Shown: positions 63,969 to 64,000 of the stretch, in pieces
How positions within the stretch are numbered: position 1 is the first letter of the stretch
Layout of the letters: each line of letters begins with the position of its first letter
Virus record (IMG/VR): IMGVR_UViG_3300027985_000286
Coordinates: 85,349-149,348 of that record
DNA from: a virus
Length of the DNA stretch: 64,000 bases
Strand: one strand, 5' to 3'
Made by a program: the position numbers and the translations under genes
The notes under the pieces: model-generated
Database searches by the model: none
What the model was told of the DNA's origin: nothing
The model's input: only the letters and a program-made list of their open reading frames with translations

Positions 63969-64000
63969 CTTAGAACGCGGTTGTATCTTCTATTTCTAGG

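Overview
The window is a stretch of a tailed-phage genome of the T4 type (contractile-tailed myovirus), almost certainly infecting a Gram-negative bacterium. The evidence is the run of recognisable T4-order head and tail genes (18, 19, 20, 67, 68, 21, 22, 23), T4-type recombination and replication genes (uvsY, uvsW, 39, 52, 61, 30, td), rIIA/rIIB, and TTAAATA-type late promoters. It does not look like a close T4 relative: gp23 is short, RNase H is of the bacterial type, an NAD+ salvage pair resembles that known from Vibrio phage KVP40, and most small genes are unfamiliar. The host cannot be named from sequence alone.

Layout. 1-7.5 kb: late structural block from sheath to major capsid, closed by a strong terminator. 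7.5-18.2 kb: small early genes, a tube-like late protein, uvsY, RNase H, uvsW, and a 440-base structured non-coding region after uvsW. 18.3-29.5 kb: topoisomerase II large and medium subunits with an HNH nuclease gene between them, primase, a metallophosphoesterase, thymidylate synthase, a RuvC-like nuclease and DNA ligase. 29.6-33.5 kb: SprT-like protease, a nucleotidyltransferase and small genes. 33.5-40.3 kb: NAD+ salvage (NMN adenylyltransferase/Nudix and nicotinamide phosphoribosyltransferase), then rIIA and rIIB. 41.1-53.6 kb: 15 tRNA genes plus one tRNA-like element, interleaved with small genes, a large ADP-ribosyltransferase, a NADAR-type protein, a second SprT protein and a large structured RNA region carrying a copy of the L11-binding hairpin of 23S rRNA. 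54-64 kb: a ferritin/Dps-like packaged protein, virion-like proteins, a second large ADP-ribosyltransferase, an ADP-ribosylglycohydrolase, an RNA ligase and small genes.

Three themes link the genes. First, an NAD+/ADP-ribose economy: two virion-type ADP-ribosyltransferases, NAD+ resynthesis from nicotinamide, and two predicted ADP-ribose removers (DraG/ARH family and NADAR), plus SLOG- and deoxyribosyltransferase-like proteins. Second, six proteins begin with a 10-13 residue peptide ending in aromatic-[LIV]-x-E, like the head-targeting peptide of T4 internal proteins cut by the gp21 protease. Five of the six genes have a late promoter directly upstream, so they are probably packaged and injected. 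Third, translation: the tRNA cluster, the 23S-like RNA, an RNA ligase and two nucleotidyltransferases.

Promoters fall in two classes. Early ones are sigma70-like, TTGnnn-16/17-TAnnnT, often with GTGC before the -10 and an 'aacaacatacaaac' leader. Late ones are (C/T)TAAATA, 27-48 bases before the start. At least two late promoters sit in or next to the loop of a hairpin whose right arm holds or abuts the ribosome-binding site, an arrangement known from T4 e, soc and 49.
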